Positions 49,991 through 63,755 of a DNA stretch of 64,000 nucleotides are shown here, one piece after another. Every line of letters begins with the position of its first letter. Within the stretch, counting starts at the first letter, position 1. Origin of the DNA: Chrysoperla carnea (taxonomy: Eukaryota; Arthropoda; Insecta; Neuroptera; Chrysopidae); NCBI RefSeq assembly GCF_905475395.1, contig NC_058339.1, positions 41,177,172 to 41,241,171 on the forward strand, given 5' to 3'. The notes under the pieces are model-generated. The model did not search any database and was not told where the DNA came from. It worked only from the letters and a program-made list of their open reading frames with translations. A program made the position numbers and the translations under genes.

Positions 49991-52900
49991 GTAAGTTTGT
50001 AACAATTTTAATTTGTTAATTATTATTTTAGGTTAATTAATAAACAATTTTTATCCTTATATGAAAGTATTAACCTCCCATTTTATCAATATAAACTATA
50101 CCAAAAAAGGGACTCTTGGTTCGGTAAACACTATATGAAATATGACAACTGAGAGAAGACGGTCATCGTTAAATTTTTTTCTTACAGTGTTAAAAGTTAT
50201 GGGTTGTATAGAGAGGATTTCGTCATAAGTTATCTCTAACCTTTGTAATTCGTTAATTTGGATAAAGTTGACCCCAATATGTTTAGGGTAACAAAAAATT
50301 ATGTATTGCACTATACACTGTAATAGAAAATTTGATGTTCATGTTGTCTTGTTTTGAATTATATGAAAATTTTCCATTTCCCGGAAGTTTAAAGACTTTC
50401 GCTTAGATTTTCACGTAAAATTCAAACCCACTACCGATACCCTGTATTTTTCTCAAAATTTTACATTCAGATTTAAATTTAATACCTTTCGAAATAACGA
50501 TTAATGGATAATTTTCACAAACATTTTTAAAGGTTTCCAAACTAATTAATTTGAAAAAATTAAAATATATAGGGTGTCTTTTTTAAATTGACATATGCGT
50601 GAAACTCGAAAAATAAGTTTAACCGAAAATACTTCATACGAAAAATGTTAATTTCAAAGGCACAAATCTAATACGGGTATTGAATTCAATCAAAGTTTTC
50701 CGGTTCAATTAAAACCTTCCTCTAATTCATAACTGGCAAAAATTAGATGAACATTTAGAAATAAATCAAATTAGAAATAAATCGAATCGTTTAGACAGTA
50801 ATTGATAGCAAAAATACTTATCAAGCCCTAACAGAAACTGCTTTTTGCGCGTTTCTTCATTCAATTTGAACAAAATTGGTCTTTAAAGAAAAACAAACCA
50901 CTTTTATTGCAAAATTTTTTTCGAAGAGTGTCTAGATTTCACAGGAGACTTAGAAAAAATAATTTTTAGGGAAACTTTTTAGGAAAATTTTTGGGGAAAA
51001 AAACAATTTTCAGTCCGTTTTTGCCTGTATGGTCTTTTTTTCATCTTTATTGACGGACCCCTAAAAACAAAGATTATCTATGTATGTATTTATAAATGGG
51101 CTGCTTGCCTGTTTGACTCCCTAAAATTTGCAGTTTATGAAATGTGAATTTTAGTTTTATGTAACGTATTCTTCCCTGATTTATTAGTTCAAAAAATGAT
51201 AAAAAGTCGATAAAATTTTACAAAATTCAACGTTGACTTTTTGTCTATCTTAAACCAATCGTTTTAACAAATATGGTGGAAGCGCAAATAAATGCTACAA
51301 GATATAATTATTTCAATACTAAAATAATTTATCTGCATTTCCACCAGTTAAGTTCGTAGAATAAATGTTATCATTAGGGTTGACTTTTATAAGCAATGCC
51401 AGGTTAGGTTGAGATGATGACGATACCCAATCATTGTTATCCAAATATTTAATTGAGAAAAGTCGCAAAATACCTGAACATACAGGGCCATCTAAATATC
51501 TCGTTTTGTAGGTAACCAGTCAAAAAATAACTTAAACAAGAGTTGCAGAGTTTGATGGGGAACATCATGTTCTGCCATCAGATTGGACCGACACGCCTTA
51601 TATTAAATTCATTTCCTTAACCCCAGCTTTGCTTTCGATCAAGTGGGGCAGGAATTTTTTGTCTAAAGGGAGGAAAATCAGAAAAACAAAGTCTATATTA
51701 TTAATATATACTTAGTCAACTAAATTAATGACAAATGCAGGTCCATGGGAGGGCAGTTGCTCTGACCTGCACATCTCCCCGTAAGCCCTATGCTTAAGTG
51801 TGTCATTGTGCTTTCGGATCTCTTACATAAATCATAAGATTAGAAAATATCTGTTAAAAAATGTAAAGAAATAATAAATGAATGAATAATTCGAATAATA
51901 AATTTATAATAACTTGATTTAAATGATTTTTTAATAATTTTTGTTGTTGATTATATCATAGATTTCCAAGTAATAAAATTTATAAAATTATATTCATGAA
52001 TTGAATAAAATTAAAATTATACAATAAGTTTTATTAACTGAACATCCTTTTTCAATATGTGAAAATTTACCATATATACATGGTGTATTATTATTATTGG
52101 AAAAAAGAATTAATGTGATCCTTGCTCAAAAATAAGAAAATTTTCATGCATACACATAGTAGAAAACTTTTGTTTTTTGAGCGGTTCAATTTGTACTATT
52201 TTATTATTTTATCAAAGATATAATTTATGAAAACCCTACGAATTTGAAATAAAATTCATCTCAATGAATAGATCAATAGAATTTTCTAATTATAAAAGAC
52301 TATGAGCCCATAATAAAGCCTAATTTCCATGATTTTTTAGTCTTCTTTTTTTGTCTTCTTTAAAAACTATAAGATGATCAAATTTAGATTACACGAGTTT
52401 TGTTTAAAATAAAGACAAACCTGTGTGAGATATCAATACGAGTTTTTAGAAATTTAAATTTTTTAGATATTGTATCAAAGCGTTTTTATTTGAAAAATGA
52501 TTTAATGTAAATGAAATATCTATTCGTGGTAATAGCAATGCTATTTGTTTTTTCAAAAAATATGGCCTATTTACACTTTCATACTAAAAAAACCACAAAA
52601 TTGTTAATTTTTGTGCTTGTAAATATGATTTAAGAACAGCATTCTTAAATCTAAAGCAGAAATTAGGTTCATTAACGAATTCATTTAATCAAAAATAATC
52701 TTCATTGATTCTTTCATGAAATGATGGTTCTGCTTAAGACGGTTCTGCGTTTCTGAGAAATTAATTATTAAAATCTCTTTTTACATGGTTGGTATATGGA
52801 AAATTCGGAAATAAATATTTTTAGCCATAAATAAAAAACTAATAATTTAAATAAAAAACTTTTTTCAATATTTCTCAAGCTTTTAAGCTTTATAATCATA

Positions 52901-53100
52901 CCAAAATTAAGACCTTTCCCAGTCTCATTATTTAATAATTTCAATAAAATTGTGCATAAAAATGAAAAACCGATATATACTTAATCAAAAATAAATGCAA
53001 AACTTAAACCGTTCCAGTATTATTACATGTGATTCACATAGGTATATAATGTTAAAGTTATAACACTTAGAATGGCAAAAAACGTGTATGAAAATGAAAA
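49991..53100. other. presumed intron or intergenic DNA, no exon seen
   Basis: A possible element end lies at 50571 (TATAGGGTGTCTTTTTTAAA). About 51400-51850 is more G/C-rich than its surroundings (e.g. AACATCATGTTCTGCCATCA, GGTCCATGGGAGGGCAGTTG) and resembles old mobile-element DNA, but no protein frame was read. The rest is A/T-rich without features. Confidence 0.4.
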
Positions 53101-53220
53101 AAGTTTATATTTAATTAATTAATTAATCATCCTTTTATACGTCTTTTGTAAAAAATTCACGTAGGTATATAATGTTAAAGTTATAACACTTAGAATGGTA
53201 AAACGCGTGCATGAAAATTA
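52985..53220 (+). repeat. two partial copies of a local repeat in tandem
   Basis: GGTATATAATGTTAAAGTTA followed by TAACACTTAGAATGG occurs at about 53040 and again at about 53164, some 124 bp apart. A third, longer relative lies at 46362-46465. Class unknown. Confidence 0.55.
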
Positions 53221-53460
53221 ACTTTTGTTTGAAGCTTTATTTCGTAAGCATCACTGTTTACTCGCGAGGGTGCAAATTAGGGGAAAATTTTTTAGTATGT
53301 ATTATATGGGAATAGCAGTTGTGTGTGTGATAGTGTGATAGAGAGGATATCTTTCTATATTTGCATGAGGTAAAAAAAACAAACTATTGGGTCATCAACA
53401 CTCTCTATACATGGTATTTCAACCATTAACTCAGTCAATTGTTTGTTTTCACTTGTTTCA
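53218..53460 (-). repeat. reverse copy of the unclassified dispersed repeat
   Basis: Read on the minus strand: GTGAAAACAAACAATTGACT, GAGTTAATGGTTGAAATACC, ATGTATAGAGAGTGTTGATG and CTAATTTGCACCCTCGCG, then ACAGTGATGCTTACGAAATA and TTCAAACAAAAG. The order is that of the 29312 copy, truncated at its far end. Confidence 0.7.
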
Positions 53461-56400
53461 TTATGTTATTAGTCATTGAAATATATCTTGGTACATTATG
53501 GCTGGCTATTTGTTACGTATTGTTTTGTCGGAGTAAATTTAATCATGGAATCGAAAAAAAATCGTATAATGGCTATGTTGTTTTAAGTATAAATTTTGAG
53601 TATACACCTGTACTATAATACATTCAATTTAAACAACATCAAAATACATTTATATTATTATTATTTATTATAATATAAAAAAAATATGTAATATATGCAC
53701 ATATTACAACTTTGTTGCGGTTGATGTTATAGTGAATTATAATTAATCCAACCATTTAATACACTTCCTAGTGGCGTTCTTGATTGGCTGCCTGGGACAT
53801 ATGTATATCATATATACATACATAACTATACACCTATACACATACCTAACTATATTCTATAGTTTTATAATGCTGTATTCGGTTGATGTACATTATTTTA
53901 TTGCATTGGTGTCAATTCATGGGGGATATTGTTTGATGTTCTATAAATGTTATTCAATAAATTTTTAGTCATGTTATCAGTATGTATCAAGCGTGATACA
54001 AATAAACGAGTATCGTAATGGATTATATAAGCGAGTATAATTCCCAAAGGTAACCAAGAATTTACGTCAATGTAAACCTAATACCGATATTATAGTTATA
54101 TTCCAGGAAATTGATAGAATCAAATTACAATAGAGTATTCTACTATGTTTGAAAAGAGAATTCTACTTCAACATGTTGATTTTCCTAATAAAAAGCCACA
54201 ATAAATTGTATTCTGGCAAAATTAACACGCTTTCTTGACACAAAATTAAATTACCCTATCAATTTTACTCTGAAAGTACCCTATTCAATTTTAACGCTAT
54301 AAGATGTCAGCGCCACGAGTAAAAACAAAATTTAAGCCTTTCTTTAAACACTCAGCTGATTTTTGCATTGAATAAAAAGACTAAAGATGACTACTTCATT
54401 ATGTGCTGTGCCATATTTGCTCTCCGATAGTTTTTATACTTTTTTATTTAAACTTTGTAGTTTGTTTTGTTATATAAATTTTTTTTAAGTTTGTTTTGTT
54501 TATAAAAGCTGAAATTAGAAAATTTATGAAAAATTATATGGCGATTTACTTTTTTAAACCACATAATGACCCAAATTAAAGTAAAAACAATTATTTTAAT
54601 GTTTTATTTAATTTTTTAACGAAATTTGTGTTGTAAAACTTGTTACATTAACCTCTGTTATATGTTTACAAGATTTTAACATTTCTGTTAAATATTATGT
54701 ATCTATGTGCGTTGCAAACTATAGATTTTTTTATTATTGCTAGATAGAGTTTTTCTTGATACATATTAAAATCCAATGAGGAGTTATGAAGAGCAAGGTA
54801 CCGGCTCAGAGACAAACAAGCTGTAGGTTTGGCGCACTACTGCATTATGATTATTAAACGATCTGCTACAATGAAGAAGATATATGATGTTTTGTTATGA
54901 TAATATTGACTCACTTGGATAATAGTAATTTTTAACTTCTTAAGCTCTTATAATGGGTTCGAAATCGATATTGATATTTCAAATACATCTTCCCACGTTC
55001 AGGGAAATGTTCAGGAAAAAAAGTTTCATGTTTCAGTGTATTTACACTACATCTGTATGCGTTCGTTCGTCCGCATTTTTTCGTAAACGATTTCTTGTAA
55101 ATATGTATAATGGGAAACTGGAAATTTTGATAATTGGTTGTGGGGCATCAATTCCATTTGTACCAAGACTTCTTGTATATAAAACGCGTGTTTAGTGTGT
55201 GATGTTTGAATTGTCTACCAAAATAGTACTGACACAGTCTTGATTAATGACCATTCTGTCTCTATTTTGGCAATTATTGACTCTATGACAAATATGAACA
55301 TGGAATCATTTAGTCTCTTACAAGAAAAGTGCTGACCAGGAGATATTTGATTTGATTTCTTCCGAGGAAAAAAGTAGAACAAGATAAATTATCGTTTACA
55401 ATTTTTTTTTACATTGAGTTAATTTTTTAAGCGAATGTAAAGAATTTATTTTATAATTAAAGAAAAGCTTCGCACACTATTTGGAATTTTTCTGAGAAGC
55501 TACGAGAATGCTCATTCTCGCTAATGACTTGAAGTGTTTCAAAGATTCAATTATTCAAATTTTATTCTTATTTTGGTTATTCAAATTTCTGAATGAAGGG
55601 GTTAAATTTCTTGTGTTTCACAGATTCAATATAAATAATACCTTTTATCACAGTTTACTATGTTAATGATACATGTATAATTCATATAGTTATAGATGAA
55701 ATCCCTTTTTGAAATTTGTTGAGTATTGACATATAAATTATGAAAGCATATTTCGTTTGACTGTCACTAAAAGTGTCTGCTTCATTCATTTTTTTTTATT
55801 AGGGTTACTAAATTTTATATTAAGGTTGTTTACAAAATAAACCAATAATAATTTCTCGTTTGAGATAGGTTTTTACCCTTTTATTAATTATATTATCAGA
55901 GCTTTAGTTAATAACATATAATCAAGGGTAATGTTTAATTGACTGTATTTATATTGAAATATTATTTGAAGGTTAATCAATAATAGTTCGTATTATTAAC
56001 TATTCCAAAAAAAATTTTCCTGTCGTAATATTCGAAATTATTTTTTAGAATTTATTCTGGAGCTTTTTTCAAACAAAGAATATATTCGTATAAAATTACA
56101 CAGGAAATTAATGCTTTTTAAAATAATTTCGTTTTCAAGATAAACAGGGTAAATCTTGTTAGTAAAAGGATTATTACATGAACTAGATACTCTGGGAAAC
56201 ACGTACTTAACAATCAAAAATCAACAATAAAAATGTATTCTTCTAGGACATCGCATATTGATGATTATAATGTCCATAAAAATTTTCTTGGAAAACTAAG
56301 CCCATTAACATAATTGTATATGTACCTAGAACATAACTTTAGCATTGAATTCCAAATATCTAAGCACCAAAACGCTAAATATAATATTTACAAACAAAAT

Positions 56401-56964
56401 TTCTTTAAAATTACGATATACGTTCTAAGTAACTCCTTCCCAGAAAATTGTAAAACTAGTTTCTTTAATCTTAATACAACTATCTTCTAGGATAGGAAAA
56501 TTCATCGTCGTTTTCTAAAAAAAATTTGCTGTTTTTAGCCACGGGTAGCCACGGGATACGGTAACTACGGGGGTTTTCGAACTAGTATGGAATATACAAA
56601 GCAAATCTCACCCCTTGCAAGAAAAAAGATAACTCATCTACATTGCCCATTGAATGGTGCCACTCTTTTAACGGGAATGCAAAACAGGAAGAAATTTACA
56701 AAACCACTTATTCTAAAAAATTTCATATACACAATATATTTATTTTTCTTCAAAATAAAAATTTGTGTCGCAAAGAGTTAAAATGGTTTTACAATCAGAA
56801 ATTTTTGCAGATTCGCACATAAGAAACGCAGTAAATTCAAACGCTTGTAAGTACCAGAAGTAGTTCATCTCTATCTTATTTCAACAAAATAAGCCAAAAT
56901 TATGGTGCTTTGAATTTAACTTCCTACCTCTTGCACCAGCATATGTGTGTATGTATATTTAGAA
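53461..56964. other. presumed intron or intergenic DNA, no exon seen
   Basis: About 54171-54252 (TGTTGATTTTCCTAATAAAA then AACACGCTTTCTTGA) is repeated at about 61445-61525. The frames at 53771-53968, 54953-55195 and 56587-56781 are short and have no recognisable content. Confidence 0.4.
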
Positions 56965-57402
56965 TAGTACTCACCCACCATTGACTTTAGAGTTACATAG
57001 ACTGAGCTTAAAACAATTTTAAGCGTGCCAACATCTGAGGTAATTGCTTAGATCAAATCCATTGTAGATTCGTAAGAAAAAATGTAAAGTGAAACGTAAT
57101 AAGTATTTTTTTAGTAAAAAAGCGAAAAACTTCAGTGAAAACACGATGCTTTATGTAAAACATGGTGTGAAATGAAAATTTGACATTTAATGTATGTTTT
57201 TTTGATAAATGTCCCTATATTCAATGTATTTTTTTTTGATAAGTGTTTCTGTATTCTTTTGATAAATGTATTTTTTGATAAATGTCTCTAGCTGATCTTA
57301 CCAATTACCTCAGATGTTTGCACGCCTCTCACTGTATGGAAAGATAGGCGATCTTAGTCTATGTACTCTAAAATGTAAATGATATTCACTGAGGATGAGT
57401 AT
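56965..57402. mobile_element. MITE-like element with imperfect inverted ends
   Basis: Inner arms CATCTGAGGTAATTG (57028) and CAATTACCTCAGATG (57302) match exactly. Outer arms pair more loosely: TTTAGAGTTACATAGACTGA on the left against, by complement, TTTAGAGTACATAGACTAAG on the right. Between them, GATAAATGT-type units recur several times at 57200-57295. Confidence 0.6.
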
Positions 57403-57850
57403 TTGCCCATGTATTAAACTTATATCACGTTAAATACGTTGTTAAAATAATTTATATGCAAAATATAACCCAAAAATAATTCCCATTGTAACACCTATGA
57501 TTTATTTCTTTATAAACATACACATATACATAAGCACAATATATATTTGTGCATTTCTTTTTATGAATGCGCTGGCATCACTCGCGGGCCTCAGTAGAGG
57601 TGAACGGCTCCGGTTATTCCTCTCAGTGTCCACTCTCCATCTCACCGTGTACACGTAATACTATCGCCTCAGGTACTTACACCTAATGACAGGGTTTGAA
57701 CAAATACTTATTATTTTATTTAATTAATTAATTATAAAATATCATATGCTTGCACCAAACTATAATTTTCTGGAAATTAGTTTTCTTCTTAGACGCTATC
57801 TTTCCTCAACGTAGTTCATAATGCAAACTATGAAAACAAATATTACTATA
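57403..57850. other. spacer, no gene seen
   Basis: A slightly G/C-richer patch at 57565-57680 has no open frame or recognised motif. Confidence 0.3.
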
Positions 57851-58341
57851 CTAGCTTGATACCCGCCCGCTTCACTGGATTTAAAAAAAAAAACCTCCGC
57901 TTTAAAGCTTCCACCTCTTTTGATCTCATTTATCCTTCTTCCATAACATTCAAAGGGATTGTTTTCCACAACTAAAATATAAGCACAATTTTCAGTTTTT
58001 TAAAGTGTAAAATAGTCATAATTCATTGAGTATTTCAGAAAAGATGGTTATGAATTATTTTACATTTACTATTTTAAATTTGTACATAAATCTTTAATTT
58101 ATGGTTCAAAATCATGATCATAGATAGAGCAGTAAAATGTTATAATAAATTTAATTTATTTATTTATTTATTTTTTTTTTTAAATATATTTATAAACATA
58201 TAGATCATGTTCTATTCTGACGTATGAGCTATAATGCTGTAAAGTTTCAATCAAATTCATTCGTTAGTTTTTGCGTGAAAGCGTAACAAAAAAAAAAAAA
58301 CAAACAAACATTCTTACTTTCACATTTATAATATATAGGGA
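57851..58341 (-). mobile_element. non-autonomous Helitron
   Basis: On the minus strand it starts TCCCTATATATTATAAATGT, then GTTTGTTTG and TTACGCTTTCACGC. It ends GAAGCGGGCGGGTATCAAGC then CTAG, next to T. A TC start, a CTAG end with a GC-rich hairpin before it and insertion between A and T are Helitron hallmarks. There is no Rep/helicase frame. It carries a short A/T-rich tandem (TTTA)n tract near 58155. Confidence 0.75.
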
Positions 58342-61300
58342 TAGGAATAGGGATACATATAATATCGTTAAATCATTCATTCATATGATTATTTGAAGAG
58401 CAAAAAATTTGTGTTAGAGACGGCAACCTTTTATCCATCTGTTATTAAAGTCATTAACGACTTTGTGTTGATGTGTTGTAGCTTTCGAGAATTAATTATT
58501 TATTTGTAAAACACAGAATTTTCATATTAAAGAATTTCTCAAATGATGCTAGAAATATTTTACCATTAAATTTTCAAATACCGGAATTTTAGGACTCAGG
58601 TTCGAATTCCGGCTTCTGTGTAATTTTTTCTTTTCTTTCCATTTGTTCAAATGAGAATACTTAATGTGCGTTGGCATAATGTGTCGAGATAGAAATAGCT
58701 ATTAAAAGCTTAATATTAAAATACTAAATTACTAAGATTTTTATATAAAATACGAGTTTTTCAAAACTAATACCAATTTTAAAATACCGCATAAACTATT
58801 CGAAATAATTATCGAAAATCGGGATCCAAGCACTATTTATACAGTCGAATTTCAGACTATGAATTCTTTTTTTTGGAAAATTGTTCAATGATTTGTTTAT
58901 TTTATTATATTAATAATGCATGTAAAACCCTGATTTATTTAATAAACTTATTAGTTGTGAACAATTTAAATGTTTTATAATTTTATTTTTTAAATATTTA
59001 TTTTTTTTAAATGTATTTATCCATACAACAGTACCAAGGAGTTTTCGATGAACACAACGGCGCTCTACTCAATGATTTTGTAATAAGATTTCATGTGTGA
59101 GAAGAAAATTGGTTGATTTAAAAATTAAAAAAAAAATTAATTAATTACTTCCAGTGTTAAATCTGCTGTCTCATTAAGAGATTTTTTTTTTTTTAATTTA
59201 TATTAAGACATCTTTTTATTATAACTTAAATTGAATGACACCTCAATCACAATATATTTCGTTCAATATGACCTATAATATTGTTTTTATATTACCTATA
59301 CGCACCGTGCGTGAGCTTTATTTGAGGCGTTTCCATGGTCATTGGATGCATGCTCTTAGATGCATGCCAAGCGCCCATTTTAACTGGGTCATATTTCGAG
59401 TGTTTCTTAAAATTTAAACTGCCAGTAACTTTTGAAAACTGATCTTAAATTGTATGTTCTATTAAAAATTGATTCAGGTAACTATTACTCCACATATGTC
59501 CTCTGTTCTCAGTCCTCTCAAACTTAAAATGTCTCAAAGTTTAATGACTAAAGAATAATTAATTTTTTATATAAATAAATCTGATTTCAAAAATTTAAAA
59601 TGTTCTATGGAAATAGATTTGCAAGTCTCGAGTACCTATGGCTCGTTGAATTCTTTTTATTTATGTCAATGTTTTAAATTTGGTCTTGTTAATATCTCAA
59701 CGGGTTATCGATCTCGAAAATTTATAATTGTTTAAAATATTTAATAAAACTAATTAAAAGTATTTTTTTTTAATAACGTGAACATTAAAAATAATATCTA
59801 TTAAACAAAATTATTACCTATTATAAAAAGATAGCTAAAAACTAAAAAAAATTGTTTAGACTTTTTTATATTATAGAATATAGATAATAAAAATATTTGG
59901 TGTGGTGCACTCATTATACCTCTATACATTAATATTTCACATCATTTAGATATTCCATTGGCTTAAAATATTTCAACCCTTCAAAAATATGAAATCTAAC
60001 TTTACTTTTGTAGAAATCGTTTTCAACGTTAAAAAACGATATTTTTTTAGACTAAAACTAACAAAGAAATATTATACAAATTTTATGAATTTTTATTATA
60101 TTTAAATAAATATTTTTGCAAGTTCAGGGTATTGATCCTAGGACTTTTGATAAAGAAATCGCGTGTTTAGCATCTAAAAAACACATTTTTGAAAAAGTAC
60201 GAGTTTGGTATCGTGGGTAGCTATGAAGCTACCCATTGGTATCGTTTCTAGAAAAATATAATCAAAATTTTTCATCTATGGTGGCTGTGCGAATCGCAAA
60301 AATTGTACATGGTTTTCATGGAAACAGTTCATATGTAAAAGTGTAATTATGGGCTCTGTAAAATAACAAGTGAGTCGATATGGAGAGTTCAGTTTAAACT
60401 GTCCATATGAAGAGTTCTCTACGGCCAGTCATTGTGGATAGTTAAAATAACAGCTCAGTGTGAACAGTAGTTGTTGGATTATTGTTGACCATATTGATTG
60501 TAAATATATTTGTAAATCAAGATTGTAAATTGATTTTGTGTGGACTTATAATTGAAACATTGTGTTAAACATTAAGGTATAGCAAAGTTTTCAAATAATT
60601 AATCTAGTGGTGTTTTATTGTATTGAACCTAACTGGGGTAGAACGTTACAGCATAATGAAATATTTTCATTTTGTTACTTCGTTACTCCAGAAGAGTAAT
60701 TATCTTGGCAACAAGTATACTTCATTAGCTTTCATTCAATTATATAATTACAAAACACAGATTTGGAGAAGCGAAGCTTACAATTGTGAAAATAACGTAA
60801 ATCTTAAATAGCGATCTATGATAAGCCCGATCATAATATTTGAAGACACTTTATGGGCCAATCACCTATGATCATTGATGTTTGCCATTTTATATCTCGA
60901 TTTTTATGTAAAATCCAAATAATATAAAGAGGTAAATTAATTTTAGTAAATTAACAAAATAGAATATCACAAATGTGTATTAAATTTTAAATTTCCGCGC
61001 ATCATGATAATAAATATAATATTTTTAAAATAAAAATTAACATAAAAAATACATCTTTATGTTAATAATATTATTTTAAAAAAAAAATACACACATCTAT
61101 AAAAAAAACGTTATCTAATGATAAAATCAATCACCCAATCAAGCGTCAACTAATTGGAATTTACAATAAAAATGATTACTAGGTATATAAAATTATATCA
61201 TCGAACTCATTTACAAAAATTTGATTTGTAACGGTTCTTCTCATTTTATCATAATGAAAAGCCTTAAGCTACGTGTACCTATGTTTTATATTTATATACG

Positions 61301-61845
61301 TGTATAATTATATTATAATATAAGAGGTTCTTAAACTTTTCCAATAATGTTATGTAGATAAGTTTTGAACTTCACATCATACTAGAGTTGATATAGATTT
61401 TAGCACATTATACTATAATAGGGTATGTTGAAAAAGTACTTCGGTATGTTGATTTTCCTAATAGAAAAGCCTTAAACAATATATTTTGGCAAAATAACAC
61501 GCTTTCTTGATATAAAATTAAATTTTAAATCTTTTCATTCTCGCAAAAACGCTGTCAGTCGTTTTAGTGAAGTAACATTGGTAAAAACAACAGTCGTGTA
61601 TGTAAATATAATATGTATGAATAAAGTTGATGGTAATATAACCTACAGATACTATGAAAGCCATCAACAAATTAGTAATTAATGCATATTATTTTAGCCT
61701 ATATGATGTCACATATATTATATTTTATATATTATTTTAATATAATAAAACAATAATGCTCTTTTATGACTCAAAATCAGAAATATTTAATAGAGAAGTT
61801 GCATGTTTTTTAATTTCATTTTTTTTTTTCGAAAGTGTCGCAATA
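58342..61845. other. presumed intergenic or intronic DNA, no exon seen
   Basis: A lone B-box-like GGTTCGAATTCC at about 58600 may be the remnant of a tRNA-derived SINE. A short perfect palindrome, GGGTAGCTATGAAGCTACCC, lies at about 60215-60234 between two GGTATCG motifs. Frames at 59235-59417 and 60623-60811 have no recognisable content. Confidence 0.4.
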
Positions 61846-61847
61846 TT

Positions 61848-61910
61848 AGCTCAGTTGGTTAAGGCGTAACCAATTCCGTCCGCGTGTCCGAAAGTGTAGA
61901 GAAAGCTGTG
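61848..61910 (+). repeat. tRNA-like SINE head fragment
   Basis: TTAGCTCAGTTGGTTAAGG is a good polymerase III A box, but no B box follows at tRNA distance, and the stems do not form. It is probably a decayed SINE head, not a tRNA gene. Confidence 0.45.
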
Positions 61911-62378
61911 TATGATAAATGTCTATTTTGATTACTTTGTCAAATGTCTCTTTTGATCTTTGAAAATCTTATAAAGTGTGTGGCACCAAATTACATGAAA
62001 ATTTATGCTGAAGAATATTTTGAACTCAGCTAGACATAGAACGCTCGGAAAAATTGAGAATGTAAAATGTTTTTAGTCACCATCTATTGAGGATGTCAAA
62101 TGTTTTAGTAAGATATGACAGATACGTACACCACATTTTGGGATTCTAATTGCAGAATATAATTTTTTGTATAATAATAACATTTGAGCGTGTTATTAAA
62201 TGAGATTTTTTTTTTTGTTTTTGTTATTCTAAATTTGAATAATAATTTGATTAAAATCACTATCAATTCAGTATCGTCGCTGTTTTTACACACAGGAAAT
62301 GTTATTTTAAAATATCGTATATAAATAATAGCAGTTTCATAATTATTTATAACGTACTGTAACCTCCGCTTGTTGTTG

Positions 62379-62407
62379 ATGGAATTGTTGTTGTTGTTGT
62401 TGTTGTT
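62379..62407 (+). repeat. (GTT)n microsatellite
   Basis: About eight tandem GTT units, with related TTG units just upstream. Confidence 0.8.
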
Positions 62408-62744
62408 AAAATAATGATACTAATATGAATCAGCAAATACGAAAGCTTTTCTTATTCAAAAAGGCTATAAAACTTCTATTGAGAGAAATTATTGGTTGGT
62501 ACTTGAGTGCAGCCACAAATGACCAACCTACTAAAAATTGGCTACAGAATGGAATATCAGTATTTGAAAAATATTTTACATAAATTTGGAAAAATCGATT
62601 TGTTTTTTAATGAAATCGAAAAGTGGGAAAAAATTATTGTGTCTAGCAACAATTTTAAACGATATAATATCTTAAAAACCGCAATGACTTTTAAATTTTT
62701 AATAATCTTAATAATTTCTTAATAAATTGGTCTGTCATAGTATA

Positions 62745-63260
62745 AATGATTTTTTCCCTTCTTCCCGATGGGGTAATTCATTCTTGCGCTATATTAAACT
62801 TTTGCTTTAAAGAATCTCCAGCCCTTACAAAGCTCATGATTTTCTTAATGGCAATTTTTCCAGACTATTTAGAAAACCTTGGTACATATTTTAGAACGCC
62901 GGTGTTGCCGGGCATCGACAAGGCAGATGTTTCTTTTTCCTCGTCGAATTTCCCGAAGAAGTTGTTATTTTCTCAGCTTACCTCAACGGTATAGTTTCTC
63001 GTGATAGCCCGATTGATTATGCGGATAAGATCCTTCTTATGTTTCAGTAGTCTCTTTGATTGGTATCGATTTTCGACCACATATTTCGATCAATGATACA
63101 ATCATCTTGCTCTTGTCGTACCTCTCATTATATTCTCTTTATAATTTCAACGATGTCATCTTTTACCGATTTTATTGGTAGCAGGTGTGAGTCCAAAATT
63201 TTCACGCGGTCCTTTGTTGTTCTCAACCTTGCAAGTCAGCCTGCTTGTATGCCTTTAATA
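62745..63260 (-). pseudogene. possible decayed protein-coding remnant, unidentified
   Basis: This 500-bp patch is clearly more G/C-rich than the flanks. Its minus strand shows several short open pieces of protein-like composition (for example AGDSLKQKFNIAQE and LRTTKDRVKILDSHLLPIK), but no single long frame. It could be an old mobile-element gene or a processed pseudogene. I do not recognise it. Confidence 0.35.
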
Positions 63261-63274
63261 TCACTAATAACAAA

Positions 63275-63755
63275 TCTCTATATATTATAAATGCGAAAGT
63301 AAGCATGTTTGTTTGTTTCGCTTTCACGTTAAAACTAGTGAATGGTTTTCAATGAAACTGTACAGCAATATAGTTTATACTTCAGAATAACACATGAGAT
63401 ATAATTTATAAAGATATATTAATAAAGAAAATAAATAAAATAAAATAAAACTTAAATTTAATTGGACATTACTAAAATTACAGATATCTGTAAAAGTAGT
63501 AATTTGATATTGCCATAAATTACAGATTTCTGTAAAAATAGTCAATATAAAATATTTCACGGCCAACTTTTCTGATATACTCAATGAATAATTACGACTA
63601 TTATAAATTTAAAAAAATAGAAAACCATACATATATCTTACCTGTGTAAAACAATCCTTACCATTATTTCGAGTGTTATAGAAAGGAGATAAGCGAGAGA
63701 AATCTTTATCAATCTTTACTTTTAAACCCAGCGAAGCGGGTGGATATCACTCTAG
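63275..63755 (+). mobile_element. non-autonomous Helitron
   Basis: It starts TCTCTATATATTATAAATGC just after an A, has GTTTGTTTGTTTCGCTTTCA within the first 60 bases, and ends CCCAGCGAAGCGGGTGGATA followed by TCACTCTAG and T. The terminal hairpin, TC start and CTAG end match the reversed copy at 57851-58341, so both belong to one family. The interiors differ. There is no Rep/helicase frame. Confidence 0.75.

Noticed and set aside
61848-61920. tRNA gene
   Set aside because: Only the D-arm region is tRNA-like; no T arm follows at the right distance.
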